A stretch of DNA of 64,000 nt from Spirochaetales bacterium (GCA_016930675.1 JAFGGG010000001.1:44200-108199), one strand, 5' to 3'. Positions 8,474 through 16,898 are shown, counted from the stretch's first letter. Program-made: numbers and translations. Notes: generated by a model not told the origin, from the sequence alone.

Positions 8474-10426
8474 CTAGTAAAGTACGATTGTAACAGCAAT
8501 ATCATTGCTGTAGAGAACCGCGATATTCTGCCTGCCCTCATAAAGATAATAACGGTCGGCTATGCGTTTATGCGGACCGAAAGATTTCTCGATGTCCCCT
8601 TTTGCCGATCCCACCCCGATATCTTCCTCCACCTTGGGACTGTTTGCTGCGGCCAGCTCGATACTCTGCACGGTTCCGTCATAGATATACAGTTTAGCCT
8701 TCATGTCTTTATAGTACCAGATCTCTTCACCTGTTTCGTATGCCGCAATCTCAGTCGCTTTACCCCATGATTCAAGTACCTGTTTGAGGTTCGAACCGAT
8801 CTTTATGCCGTTGACGGCAAGATAATCCCTTTCCGGCGCTTCAGGCACCGGTACCGCAGTTATCGAGGCCAGATGGTACGCCCACAGTGAGCTTGCTTCG
8901 TACATGTTAAGATAATCCACGGCCACGATGGCCGCTGTTTCCTTATCACCCATCATATAAAGGACAAGCGCGTAATTGAGCACGGGAGTGAAATCACTGT
9001 ACACGAATTCCGGATTAAGCATTTGGGTCATTTCCAAATGCTGTCTCATATTTTGTAAACTCGCATAAACCTGCTCGTCGAAATCGGCCGCCCCTATAAG
9101 CGAGGAGTATTCATTATGATAGTCCAGCGCTAATTCTCCGAAAAGCTGCAGCGCATCCTGTTCCTTGCCGATTAAAAAGTACACGACACCAAGATTGGAA
9201 AAAGTCGCATAATTGGGCTGCAGCACGCAGGCCTGACTGGCCAGGGCCACACTTTCTTCCTCGTCTTTTGCGTCTTTGGAATACGCCAAAAGCAGGGCGA
9301 AGTTGGAATAAAAGCCGGGATCAACCGCGTCCTGATACACCTTTTTATAGGCGTCCCGCGCCTTATAATACAGTGTTTTGTCGCCGGGAATCTCTTTGGG
9401 ACTGCTCTTCTTGGGGCTGGCGAACACCAGATCGTCTCTAAAGGCGGGAAGATCAATTATCCCGCGCAGTTTTTGATCCTTCAAGGAGACTGTGGCCAGC
9501 CAGCGTTTGTGATAAGCCACGGCGCGGGCTTTAAGCAGATAGATGTTGCCCGGAAACTGCTTTAATCCCTGATCCAGCTGCTGAATGGCCTGAGCAAGAT
9601 TCATACCTAGCGAAATATCGGAAATAGCCTGCTCCAGTTTAGCCGCCCACGCATGCCAGTCCTGTCCTTCTGCTTTAAACTGCGCCAATCTGTTGTGCGG
9701 AGAAGGGTGGGTTTCCAGATAGATATTAAAGCTTGAGGAGGGAATGCCCTGCAACTGATCCTGATGCATGGCGTTTAAGATTTCCAGAGTGGCGATCATG
9801 GAATCGGGATTATAACCCGCTTTCTGCAAAAGCAGGTAACCTGTCCTGTCCGCTTCGAACTCATTAGCCTGGGTGTATTTAATCAGTTTGAGATCCAATG
9901 TATCCGGATCTTTTTCCATTAAGTCCCAGGTTCTTTTCATGGATTTGAACGCGTGCCTGTTGTAATAGTGTCCCAGCTCATGGGCCACTATCGGAGCAAT
10001 CAGATTTTCCCTCAGCACAGCCAGTTCCGCAGCCGGTATCTGGTTTAGGGTTTTTCCGCTGTAGAGCTCGATTATCTGATCAAGTATGGTGAGGGTCCCC
10101 AAATTAAACACAAACTGCCCGCCGGGAAAAGCGGCCGCGTTAAATTCTCCCGAATTGAGTACCGCATACTGAATATGAAAACCTTTTTCACCTGAAAAGC
10201 GGGAAAGCCGTAAAAAAGCGGATTCCAATGGCTGCTTCCACTCGCCCGGATCCACCATACCGATCTGCTTGATCATGTTCTCGTACCAGACCTGGCTCTG
10301 GCGCATCATGTATGACCAAAGCTCTATGTCCGTATCGGCTGCTGCTGATTGTGCATGGATTAAGGTAAGACCGCCGCCGCCCAGCAGCCAGAGAACAACT
10401 AAAACATAAAGAAAGTACTTCTTCAT
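8474..10426 (-). CDS. Exported M48-family zinc metalloprotease with TPR-like region
   Basis: 650 residues. The start is ATG 10426 (GGAGG upstream; MKKYFLYVL signal peptide follows) rather than the longer frame from 10489. The zinc site HELGHYYNRH is at about residue 147 and the third ligand lies in EFEADRTGY roughly 45 residues later. These are the M48 hallmarks, as in BepA/YfgC-type periplasmic quality-control proteases. The middle (~270-480) is helical and TPR-like. The C-terminal ~100 residues have two similar small modules (IKIGSNLKQVLESWGKAT and IGVGSAKGDIEKSFGPH) that look like SmpA/OmlA-type beta folds. The product probably acts on envelope proteins in the periplasm. It appears monocistronic. 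Confidence 0.88.
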   Translation of the reverse strand: MKKYFLYVLVVLWLLGGGGLTLIHAQSAAADTDIELWSYMMRQSQVWYENMIKQIGMVDPGEWKQPLESAFLRLSRFSGEKGFHIQYAVLNSGEFNAAAFPGGQFVFNLGTLTILDQIIELYSGKTLNQIPAAELAVLRENLIAPIVAHELGHYYNRHAFKSMKRTWDLMEKDPDTLDLKLIKYTQANEFEADRTGYLLLQKAGYNPDSMIATLEILNAMHQDQLQGIPSSSFNIYLETHPSPHNRLAQFKAEGQDWHAWAAKLEQAISDISLGMNLAQAIQQLDQGLKQFPGNIYLLKARAVAYHKRWLATVSLKDQKLRGIIDLPAFRDDLVFASPKKSSPKEIPGDKTLYYKARDAYKKVYQDAVDPGFYSNFALLLAYSKDAKDEEESVALASQACVLQPNYATFSNLGVVYFLIGKEQDALQLFGELALDYHNEYSSLIGAADFDEQVYASLQNMRQHLEMTQMLNPEFVYSDFTPVLNYALVLYMMGDKETAAIVAVDYLNMYEASSLWAYHLASITAVPVPEAPERDYLAVNGIKIGSNLKQVLESWGKATEIAAYETGEEIWYYKDMKAKLYIYDGTVQSIELAAANSPKVEEDIGVGSAKGDIEKSFGPHKRIADRYYLYEGRQNIAVLYSNDIAVTIVLY

Positions 10427-10579
10427 AAGGTACCTCCATGTTTTTATTGATGTTATTAATAGCATAAGCTGTTTTACCACCTGCGTCAAGAAAATCTAGG
10501 ACAAACGATCACTTCCGTATTTTAGATACTTTTTCCGTAGATACGGCCGGGCTGTCATGTTTTTAACATCTTCCCTGCC

Positions 10580-10605
10580 GAAAAAGCCACCACAGATGGC
10601 GGTCT
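10580..10605 (-). terminator. Intrinsic terminator for the matrixin/membrane-protein operon
   Basis: Read leftward, a short stem pairing CCGCCA with TGGTGG is followed by CTTTTTC. It lies 15-40 bases past the stop codon of the gene ending at 10620. Its sequence matches one end of the ~59-bp palindromic repeats (GAAAAAGCCACCAC on the top strand). Confidence 0.6.
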
Positions 10606-10619
10606 GTTAATGTAATAAA

Positions 10620-11195
10620 TCATGAAGCTGCTTCGGTTGTCTTGCAGACTTTAATAATCCCGTAAGCTATGCCGCCGATGAGACAATACAAAGCTCCCAT
10701 GGTCACAAATACAAATTTAGGCACGGCACAATAGAAAGCCAAAGGCGGCCACAACTCCGAATCCGAACCCAGCAATACCCGGATCAAAGCCAGATTCTCC
10801 ACCGAGTCCAGAAGGGCGGCACAAATTTGCGCCCAGGAAAGAATAATTCCCAGTATAACAATGAATTTGCAGCGATTTAAAAATCCGCGGGCCACCAACA
10901 CACAACCAAGACCAAGAGCACATGAATACAAAACAAGATACAGGTAGTCCAGCCCCATATTCAAGCCGGCGTACAGCGGCCCGTCCTTTCCCCATGACCC
11001 AATCATCTGCTGCGCGTTTTCCAGGCTGCCGGCGAATTCAAATGAAACAATTCCCAGCGGCGCGGCCTGTGTCTGCAGAGGCATGCCGATTATATACAGA
11101 CATACCATTACTCCGACTGCCAGTACCGCCAATACCGGAAGCACATATTTTTGCGCTGATTTCTCAATCCATCTAAAGGGATGTGGATATTTCAT
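10620..11195 (-). CDS. Four-helix integral membrane protein of unknown function
   Basis: 191 residues with four predicted membrane segments: about residues 18-40, 75-100, 105-130 and 150-180. I start at ATG 11195 (AGAGGTGAG upstream); the longer frame from 11234 would overlap the preceding gene. The first loop, ~45-75, is likely periplasmic. No family is recognised. It starts 13 bases after the stop of the matrixin-like lipoprotein, so the two are an operon. The arrangement suggests, without proof, that the membrane protein and the protease act together. Confidence 0.7.
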   Translation of the reverse strand: MKYPHPFRWIEKSAQKYVLPVLAVLAVGVMVCLYIIGMPLQTQAAPLGIVSFEFAGSLENAQQMIGSWGKDGPLYAGLNMGLDYLYLVLYSCALGLGCVLVARGFLNRCKFIVILGIILSWAQICAALLDSVENLALIRVLLGSDSELWPPLAFYCAVPKFVFVTMGALYCLIGGIAYGIIKVCKTTEAAS

Positions 11196-11208
11196 ACTCT
11201 CACCTCTC

Positions 11209-11826
11209 TTACTTAAAATTATAGAGTGTTTCATAGGCGCTTATGGTTTCCCCGTCTATAACGCCTTTAAAAAATGATTCTTCTTTTGAAGATTTCTTTT
11301 TCATAACTGAAGTATCAGACTCTATATGATCCAACCCGATCATATGCCCGATTTCATGGATAAGCACCCCTTCGATGTAATAGGCATTTTTCGAATTTGT
11401 ATGTAAAGTTGTGAATTTTGTCAACGTCATGTTCAAAATGATATCCGATTCTATAATATTATCTTTATCATCGTACCAGTTCTGACACCAGGCAATTTTT
11501 GTGACAGCGACCTCACGGGGCCAGCGTGTGAGAAAAGAAACCGTGTTTTTACCGTCTTTTCTGATCCCGGCCCGGTTTCTTCCTTTATAAACAAACGTAA
11601 AATGAGAAATCCGCTGCCAGTTATCAAAAGCCGTCTGCACAGCAGTTTCCGTAAGCTCATTTGCTTCTGTATTTAGATAATATTCTATAATATTTTCCGC
11701 TCTGCGGTGCACGCTGTTTTCCTGTACTCGGTTTACGACACTATCATCTTTGCCGCAGGCCGGCAGGAAAAATAGAGGCAGCAATAAAAAAATAAGATAT
11801 GCGTTTTGCTTGCTTTTTAAATGCAT
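11209..11826 (-). CDS. Matrixin-like zinc metalloprotease lipoprotein
   Basis: 205 residues. The leader ends in a lipobox with Cys24 (LPAC), so the protein should be lipid-anchored. The metzincin zinc motif HEIGHMIGLDH is at residues 157-167 (ligands His157, His161, His167; catalytic Glu158). A plausible Met-turn SVMK (Met175) follows. IIESDIILNMT, upstream of it, matches the matrixin strand that precedes the active site. At about 180 mature residues it is a bare catalytic domain with no evident prodomain. It is the first gene of a two-gene unit with the four-helix membrane protein. Confidence 0.85.
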   Translation of the reverse strand: MHLKSKQNAYLIFLLLPLFFLPACGKDDSVVNRVQENSVHRRAENIIEYYLNTEANELTETAVQTAFDNWQRISHFTFVYKGRNRAGIRKDGKNTVSFLTRWPREVAVTKIAWCQNWYDDKDNIIESDIILNMTLTKFTTLHTNSKNAYYIEGVLIHEIGHMIGLDHIESDTSVMKKKSSKEESFFKGVIDGETISAYETLYNFK

Positions 11827-11910
11827 GGCGCTTGTTTATTAGTAACACATCTGGCCGGTTATGTAAATTTATTATCTGCATATCATATCACTCATGTAAC
11901 CGCTTACGCA

Positions 11911-11939
11911 TTGTAAGATACACGATAATTAGATAAAAT
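11911..11939 (+). promoter_or_regulatory. Sigma-70-like promoter of the collar-domain lipoprotein gene
   Basis: TTGTAA at 11911-11916, a 17-base spacer and TAAAAT at 11934-11939 lie 28 bases before the ATG at 11968, with the ribosome binding site AAGGAGAAGG between. The spacing is ideal and the hexamers near consensus. Confidence 0.55.
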
Positions 11940-11967
11940 AGCATAACTATAGGTCAAGGAGAAGGTC

Positions 11968-12354
11968 ATGAAAAACACAGCAGGCATATTGCTAAAAAGT
12001 ACATTTGTGTTGTTTTTACTTGCAGCTCTCTCGGTGAGTTGTGATGTAGCTTCAGGAGGCGGAGGAGCGGAAATCGAGACCCTTGAAATCAGGTATATAA
12101 TCTGTGTCAGCGGAGGCGATGATCCATACGGAGGGGGCGGACCGTATGTTGCCAATGCCATGCTGGGAGAGATCAGAGTTTTTGCAGGAAGCACGGCGCC
12201 TCCAGGTTGGGCATTTTGCGAAGGTAATTTATTGACTGTAGGCGCGAATGCAGCTTTATTTGCCGTACTAGGGACTACATATGGAGGTGACGGTGTTGTT
12301 ACCTTCGCCATCCCCGATTTGCGCGGAAAAGTGGTAATCCATCCCAGTCCGTAA
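11968..12354 (+). CDS. Lipoprotein with a shortened phage tail-collar (MdpB-type) domain
   Basis: 128 residues. A signal peptide ends at Cys25 (ALSVSC), giving a lipoprotein; a glycine-rich linker follows. From about residue 65 the sequence matches the phage tail-collar domain as found in microcystin-dependent protein homologues: MLGEIRVFAG, PPGWAFCEGNLL, ALFAVLGTTYGGDG, FAIPDLRGKV. The usual proteins continue for another ~80 residues after the DLRG motif; this one stops ten residues later. It is therefore either a minimal lipid-anchored collar module or a C-terminally truncated gene. No other phage-tail gene is nearby. Confidence 0.8.
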   Translation: MKNTAGILLKSTFVLFLLAALSVSCDVASGGGGAEIETLEIRYIICVSGGDDPYGGGGPYVANAMLGEIRVFAGSTAPPGWAFCEGNLLTVGANAALFAVLGTTYGGDGVVTFAIPDLRGKVVIHPSP

Positions 12355-12387
12355 AAATCTTTTTAACTCTGGAAACGGAATAACACT

Positions 12388-13293
12388 ATGAACATATTTC
12401 TTACCGGTGGTACGGGATTTATCGGCTCATACGTGGCAAAAGCCTTGCTCGACGCAGGACATACAATAGATGTACTGGCCCGTAATCCGCAAAAACTGCC
12501 GGCCCTGGCGCAACTGCCCGGTATCCGCACCATAAAGGGAACTCTCAGCGATTTCGAGGTAATCCGGCAAAATCTAAAGCACAAGGACGCGGTGGTACAT
12601 GTGGCCCTGGGCTGGGGTGATACCGCCGTTGATATGCTGAACAATGACACCCTGCCTTCCGTTTTTATCATGGAACAGGCCGCCGAAGCTCACGTAAAAC
12701 ATTTTATGTATACCTCCTCCACCGCGGCCTTCGGCGAGCTGCCTGATCATGTGGCTGAAGATAGCAAAACACGGCCGCTGGATTTTTACGGAGCCACAAA
12801 AGCTGCGACTGAGAATTACTTGCTGGCGCTGGCCGGACAGTATCCCATGCGCTGCAACATCATAAGGCCGGGATATACTTTCGGCAATCCCGTAATCCCG
12901 GGAGCGACCACCCAACCTGACCGGCGCTTTCACGACATTGTAAAAACGGCATTACATAACAACGATATCGAAGTGATAAAACATGACGGCACTCAATTTA
13001 TTTACGCGGGAGATCTGGCAGCACTATTCATGGCAGTGCTGCATGGGGCCGTGAACAAACAGATATATCTGGGTCTGGGCACGGAGTTCATAACATGGGA
13101 AGAAATCGCCCGCACGGCTGTTGCCATAACGGGGTCAAAGAGCAAAATTTCAGTCATCAATAAAGGCTATAATAAAGAACCGCGCTATTATCTGGTAGAC
13201 AAAATAAAAAAACAGTTCAAGCTGTCATTTACAGCCCGAGACAAAATTACCGAACACATCGCTTATCTTACAAATGCTCTTCGTGGTGAGTAA
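12388..13293 (+). CDS. NAD-dependent epimerase/dehydratase (extended SDR)
   Basis: 301 residues, no signal peptide. The nucleotide-binding motif TGGTGFIG is at residues 6-13. The active-site signature is YGATK (about residue 135), preceded by YTSSTAAFGE, as in extended short-chain dehydrogenases acting on nucleotide sugars or related carbonyl substrates. The C-terminal half, which sets substrate choice, gives no clear clue. The gene's last 26 bases overlap the convergent flavoprotein gene. Confidence 0.85.
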   Translation: MNIFLTGGTGFIGSYVAKALLDAGHTIDVLARNPQKLPALAQLPGIRTIKGTLSDFEVIRQNLKHKDAVVHVALGWGDTAVDMLNNDTLPSVFIMEQAAEAHVKHFMYTSSTAAFGELPDHVAEDSKTRPLDFYGATKAATENYLLALAGQYPMRCNIIRPGYTFGNPVIPGATTQPDRRFHDIVKTALHNNDIEVIKHDGTQFIYAGDLAALFMAVLHGAVNKQIYLGLGTEFITWEEIARTAVAITGSKSKISVINKGYNKEPRYYLVDKIKKQFKLSFTARDKITEHIAYLTNALRGE

Positions 13294-13855
13294 GGGCTGA
13301 TATAAGAGCATGCATCATATTCTCTATTGTTTTTAAACCAAGACTGTCTTCTTTGGCCGTTCCCGCGATTGTACCCCCGGAATGACTGTAGGGCGGCCCG
13401 TCATTAATAACATGCATCCCCTGCTGAAGGAGAAAGGTCTGGATATTTTGCAGGGCAAGCTCCTGTCCGCCGTGTCTGAAACCCGCGCAGGCGATACCGC
13501 AGCCGGTTTTACCCTGCATGGCAAGCGGCAGATCATAACTCGGCCTTAAGACGACGCAGCGGTCCATCATGACCTTTAGCTGCCCCGACACAAGCCCCAT
13601 GTATACCGGTGTAGCCAACACCAAGCCATGACACCATATCATCGCCTTTATAATATCATCCATATCGTCCGGATCAATACAGCGGCCACTCCCGGCACAT
13701 TTCCAGCAGCCTTTACAGGGATGGATTTTTTTATCCGAGAGTGTTATATATTTTGTTTTTACATTTTGATTTTTCAACACATTGAGTGCGTGCTTTAAAG
13801 CATAGGCGGTATTACCATTTTTATGCGGACTTCCGGAGATACCGAGTATGTTCAC
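13268..13855 (-). CDS. Iron-sulfur flavoprotein / NADPH-dependent FMN reductase family
   Basis: 195 residues of the flavodoxin-like fold. SGSPHKNGNT near the N-terminus is the FMN phosphate loop. Residues ~48-60 carry CKGCWKCAGSGRC, a compact C-x2-C-x2-C-x5-C motif characteristic of iron-sulfur flavoproteins that hold a 4Fe-4S cluster next to FMN. LATPVYMGLVSGQLKVMMDR is the second flavin-contacting segment. The likely role is electron transfer in an anaerobe. It begins only three bases after the stop of the acetate kinase-like fusion, so the two are probably translated from one mRNA. Confidence 0.85.
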   Translation of the reverse strand: MNILGISGSPHKNGNTAYALKHALNVLKNQNVKTKYITLSDKKIHPCKGCWKCAGSGRCIDPDDMDDIIKAMIWCHGLVLATPVYMGLVSGQLKVMMDRCVVLRPSYDLPLAMQGKTGCGIACAGFRHGGQELALQNIQTFLLQQGMHVINDGPPYSHSGGTIAGTAKEDSLGLKTIENMMHALISALTHHEEHL

Positions 13856-13858
13856 GCT

Positions 13859-16198
13859 TCAACCTCTGCTCTGAATGCCGTCCAAATAACCGACCGTGTC
13901 CTTGGCAATATGCGCGGCGTTCGCCTCGTCCGTGTCGATGTGCATGGCCAGTCTGTAATTCGGATTTACCCGGATAAGCACGTCGCCGAATATCAGCTCG
14001 CGATCCCCTTCCACCCGGATGCGAACCACATCCTTGTCATGCAGGCCGAAGCTTAGAGCATCTTCGGGCGACATATGAATATGGCGCATGGCGCAGATTA
14101 CTCCCTTGTCGGTGGTAATCGAACCTTTGGTTCCCTGAATGGTAATCCCCGGACTGTTCTCAATATCACCGGACTGACGAATGGGGGGCTGGATGCCCAG
14201 TTTAAACTGCTCGGTCATGGCGATCTCTATCTGAGTCTGAGACCTGGTGGGGCCCAGTACCCGTACCCGCTCAATCTTTCCTTTAGGCCCTACCAGGGTC
14301 ACCTTTTCTTTACACGCGTACTGATCGGGCTGGGAAAGTTCGTATTCATTGGTGAGTTTATGGCCTTTGCCGAACAGGGCTTCCAGGTGTTCCTGCGACA
14401 GATGCACATGGTGCGCGGAGATTTCCAGTGGGATGGAGAGCGGCTGCTTTTTTTCTATTATATCGGCTACATAACTCATATCAAGGGTACGGATCATCTC
14501 GCGCGCGATCATCAACTCTTCATTAGCCGGTACCACAAGCACGCGGACCGCTGAATTATCCGCCGATATATCACACACCGAGGACAGGCCCGTTGCTTTG
14601 TTGTTTTTTTCTTCGTCGATACAAATACCCATACAGCTTAAATCCTGGCAGCTCAAACTGCGTACTCCTGGACTCTCCTGACCGATACTGCCTGAAAACA
14701 CCAGCACATCCAGTCCGCCCATGGCGGCCATATAGGCGCCGATGCACTTGCGGATCTGGTAGCAGTAGGATTTAACCGCGAGGATGGCGCGCTGATTTCC
14801 CTTGTCCGCCGCCGCTTCAATCTCCCTTATATCATCTGAGATCCCGGACAATCCTAATAAACCGCTTTTCTTATTTATTAATTCATCCAGATCATCCGCC
14901 GTCAGATTCTCCGTACGCATCAGATGAATGAGCAGTGCCGGATCGAGACTGCCGGAGCGGGTTCCCATTATCAGACCGTCCACGGGAGTTAATCCCATGG
15001 AGTTGTCTACCGAACGCCCGTGATCTACCGCGCAGATGGAGGAGCCTTTGCCGAGATGGCAGGTGGCAATTTCCAGGGCGTTATAAGGCAGTTTTAAATA
15101 TTCGGCGGCCTTTAACGAGGCGTAAGCATGGGAAAGGCCGTGGAAGCCGTAACGCTTGATTTTCTTGTTTTTAAAATAATCATACGGCAGCCCGTACAGA
15201 TAGGCGTACGGCGGAAGCGTGGAGTGAAACGTAGTATCAAACACAGCCACATGTTTCTTGGCCGAGGATTTGTCCTTACCGGAAAACAACTTCATGGCCT
15301 CTTTAATTCCCAGCAGGTTCATGGGATTATTAAGAGGGGCCAGCGGCTCAAGCGCTTCAATATCTTTCAAGACCTTTTGGTCTATTACCACCGCGCTTGA
15401 AAAGCGGTCGCCGCCGTGAACAACACGGTGGCCGACGGCCGCGATTTCATCAATGGAATTAATAACACCTATTTTGGGAGCGGTAAGCATCTTCAGCATG
15501 GCCCCCAGTGCGGCACCAAGATCTTTAAGCGGCTCTGTGGTTTTTTGTTCCACACCTTTTGTTTTATAAATATGATACGCGCCTTCTTGTCCGATGTTTT
15601 CAATTATACCCTGCACATCAAGGGCTTCATTCTCCGTATTGAACAGATTGTAATGCAGGGATGAGATTTCGCAGTTGAGTACCAGCAGTTTTAACGGTTC
15701 ACTGCTTTTCAGCTGTAACCCGTAAGGATCACCGCTTTTTTTCAGGGCGGACGCTGCCAGATCGTCGCGTTTTTCCAATGATCCAAGCTGTTTTAGGCGT
15801 TCGGATATTGTTTTGGATATCATTTTAATGGCAGAAGGCTGAGTAATAATCATCGCCGTGAAAAGAGCTTGTGGAATCAGAATAGCCTTACACGGAGTAA
15901 CACCGATAACATCAGCCATGGTCTTGTCTCCGGTCATGAGTGACATTTCACCGAACATATCACCCGGCTTTAAAACCGCGATACTGTGAATATCACCGTT
16001 ATCATCGGTTACCGATACCTGAGCCTCGCCGTCAATAAGTACTCCCAAAAAGCAGCCGGTCTGCCCGAACTCGATTATGGCTTCCTGCGATTCAAAACTT
16101 ACCAGGCGGGAACCGATAACGAGATTATAGAGGTTTTCTTCGGAAAAACCTTCGAACAAAGAAACGTGCGAGCGTAAAAATTTAATTATATCTTCCAT
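13859..16198 (-). CDS. Fusion: cyclic-nucleotide-binding fold + acetate kinase fold + PduL phosphotransacylase
   Basis: 779 residues. Residues ~1-135 are a cNMP-binding-type domain (GDMFGEMSLMTGD), though the usual phosphate-binding Arg is replaced (DKTMADV). Residues ~168-575 are acetate kinase-like: HRVVHGG (Arg258), FDTTFH (Asp321), GFHGLSH (His353), MGTRSGSLDP (Arg414). Residues ~588-779 are PduL, with HHVHL (597-599), RHIHM (706-708), GPTRSQTQIE and HIDTDEAN all intact. PduL interconverts acyl-CoA and acyl-phosphate; acetate kinase makes acetate and ATP from it. The kinase part has lost several conserved catalytic residues (see findings). It may therefore be a regulatory or altered domain. 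The gene leads an operon with the iron-sulfur flavoprotein. Confidence 0.88.
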   Translation of the reverse strand: MEDIIKFLRSHVSLFEGFSEENLYNLVIGSRLVSFESQEAIIEFGQTGCFLGVLIDGEAQVSVTDDNGDIHSIAVLKPGDMFGEMSLMTGDKTMADVIGVTPCKAILIPQALFTAMIITQPSAIKMISKTISERLKQLGSLEKRDDLAASALKKSGDPYGLQLKSSEPLKLLVLNCEISSLHYNLFNTENEALDVQGIIENIGQEGAYHIYKTKGVEQKTTEPLKDLGAALGAMLKMLTAPKIGVINSIDEIAAVGHRVVHGGDRFSSAVVIDQKVLKDIEALEPLAPLNNPMNLLGIKEAMKLFSGKDKSSAKKHVAVFDTTFHSTLPPYAYLYGLPYDYFKNKKIKRYGFHGLSHAYASLKAAEYLKLPYNALEIATCHLGKGSSICAVDHGRSVDNSMGLTPVDGLIMGTRSGSLDPALLIHLMRTENLTADDLDELINKKSGLLGLSGISDDIREIEAAADKGNQRAILAVKSYCYQIRKCIGAYMAAMGGLDVLVFSGSIGQESPGVRSLSCQDLSCMGICIDEEKNNKATGLSSVCDISADNSAVRVLVVPANEELMIAREMIRTLDMSYVADIIEKKQPLSIPLEISAHHVHLSQEHLEALFGKGHKLTNEYELSQPDQYACKEKVTLVGPKGKIERVRVLGPTRSQTQIEIAMTEQFKLGIQPPIRQSGDIENSPGITIQGTKGSITTDKGVICAMRHIHMSPEDALSFGLHDKDVVRIRVEGDRELIFGDVLIRVNPNYRLAMHIDTDEANAAHIAKDTVGYLDGIQSRG

Positions 16199-16207
16199 AC
16201 CTATTAC

Positions 16208-16236
16208 ATTATAGCAGTTAGAATCTCAGCAAACAA
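16208..16236 (-). promoter_or_regulatory. Promoter abutting the start codon of the PduL fusion
   Basis: On the minus strand, TTGTTT (16236-16231), a 17-base spacer and a perfect TATAAT (16213-16208) lie upstream of the fusion gene. Only nine bases separate TATAAT from the ATG at 16198. Transcription would start within about three bases of the start codon, so the mRNA may be leaderless. No convincing ribosome binding site is present. Confidence 0.5.
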
Positions 16237-16307
16237 GGATTTTCTTCACTTACCCGCTACCCATTAAAAAAGGTGCTGGTGCGTGATTCGCGGCAAGAAA
16301 GCAATTA

Positions 16308-16898
16308 CTACTTCCGCCGGCAGACCAGTTCGCCATTGCCGATCGGTACAATCAAGCTGTCAAACCTGGTATCCGCTTCAACCTTTTTCAGCATTGGACC
16401 AAGTTCCGTATCATGACTGAGGGCATTATCCGCTATGAGTATGCCGTGCCTTACTATGTTATCCGCTATTATATCCCAGCATTTTTCATATACATCTTTT
16501 TCAGCGTCCAAGAAACAGAAAGCTATTTCCCTGATGCCGGACAGGTATGAAAGTGCGTCGCCCGTAATCGGTTCAACATACTGTTCGATATGAGCCTGGG
16601 CAAATGTTTCCCCGGCCATTCGCGCCTTTTCAGTTAATACCTCGAAGGTCTTTATTCTGATATTTCTTTCCTGAGCGGCCAAAGAAATCCACATGGTAGA
16701 GTAACCGGCACTGGTACCTATTTCTACAAAATTGCCCTGAGGGCAGTTTGCGGCCATCAAGGCTAAAAATCTCCCTGTTTGAGGAGGTATCTGTCTCAAT
16801 CGCTGCAAAACGAATTTATCACTCATGCGATCTTCGGCGTCCAGCTTTTCCAAATACCTCATGCGCCTGAACATATGGTCTGTAATTTCTGAAAACAT
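16308..16898 (-). CDS. SAM-dependent O-methyltransferase (class I)
   Basis: 196 residues. The SAM-binding motif is FVEIGTSAGYSTMWISLAA (about residues 57-75), and the acidic post-motif loop and FCFLDAEKDVYE (motif containing the catalytic metal-type aspartate) follow. This is the family-3 O-methyltransferase layout (caffeoyl-CoA or catechol type), usually ~200-220 residues. The substrate is unknown. AAGGGA five bases upstream supports ATG 16898. It lies 109 bases upstream of the PduL fusion on the same strand, but the fusion has its own promoter. Confidence 0.8.
   Translation of the reverse strand: MFSEITDHMFRRMRYLEKLDAEDRMSDKFVLQRLRQIPPQTGRFLALMAANCPQGNFVEIGTSAGYSTMWISLAAQERNIRIKTFEVLTEKARMAGETFAQAHIEQYVEPITGDALSYLSGIREIAFCFLDAEKDVYEKCWDIIADNIVRHGILIADNALSHDTELGPMLKKVEADTRFDSLIVPIGNGELVCRRK

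Noticed and set aside
15128..15664. Rightward open frames of 80-90 codons inside the PduL fusion
   Set aside because: They overlie acetate kinase-like coding sequence with clear family motifs on the other strand.
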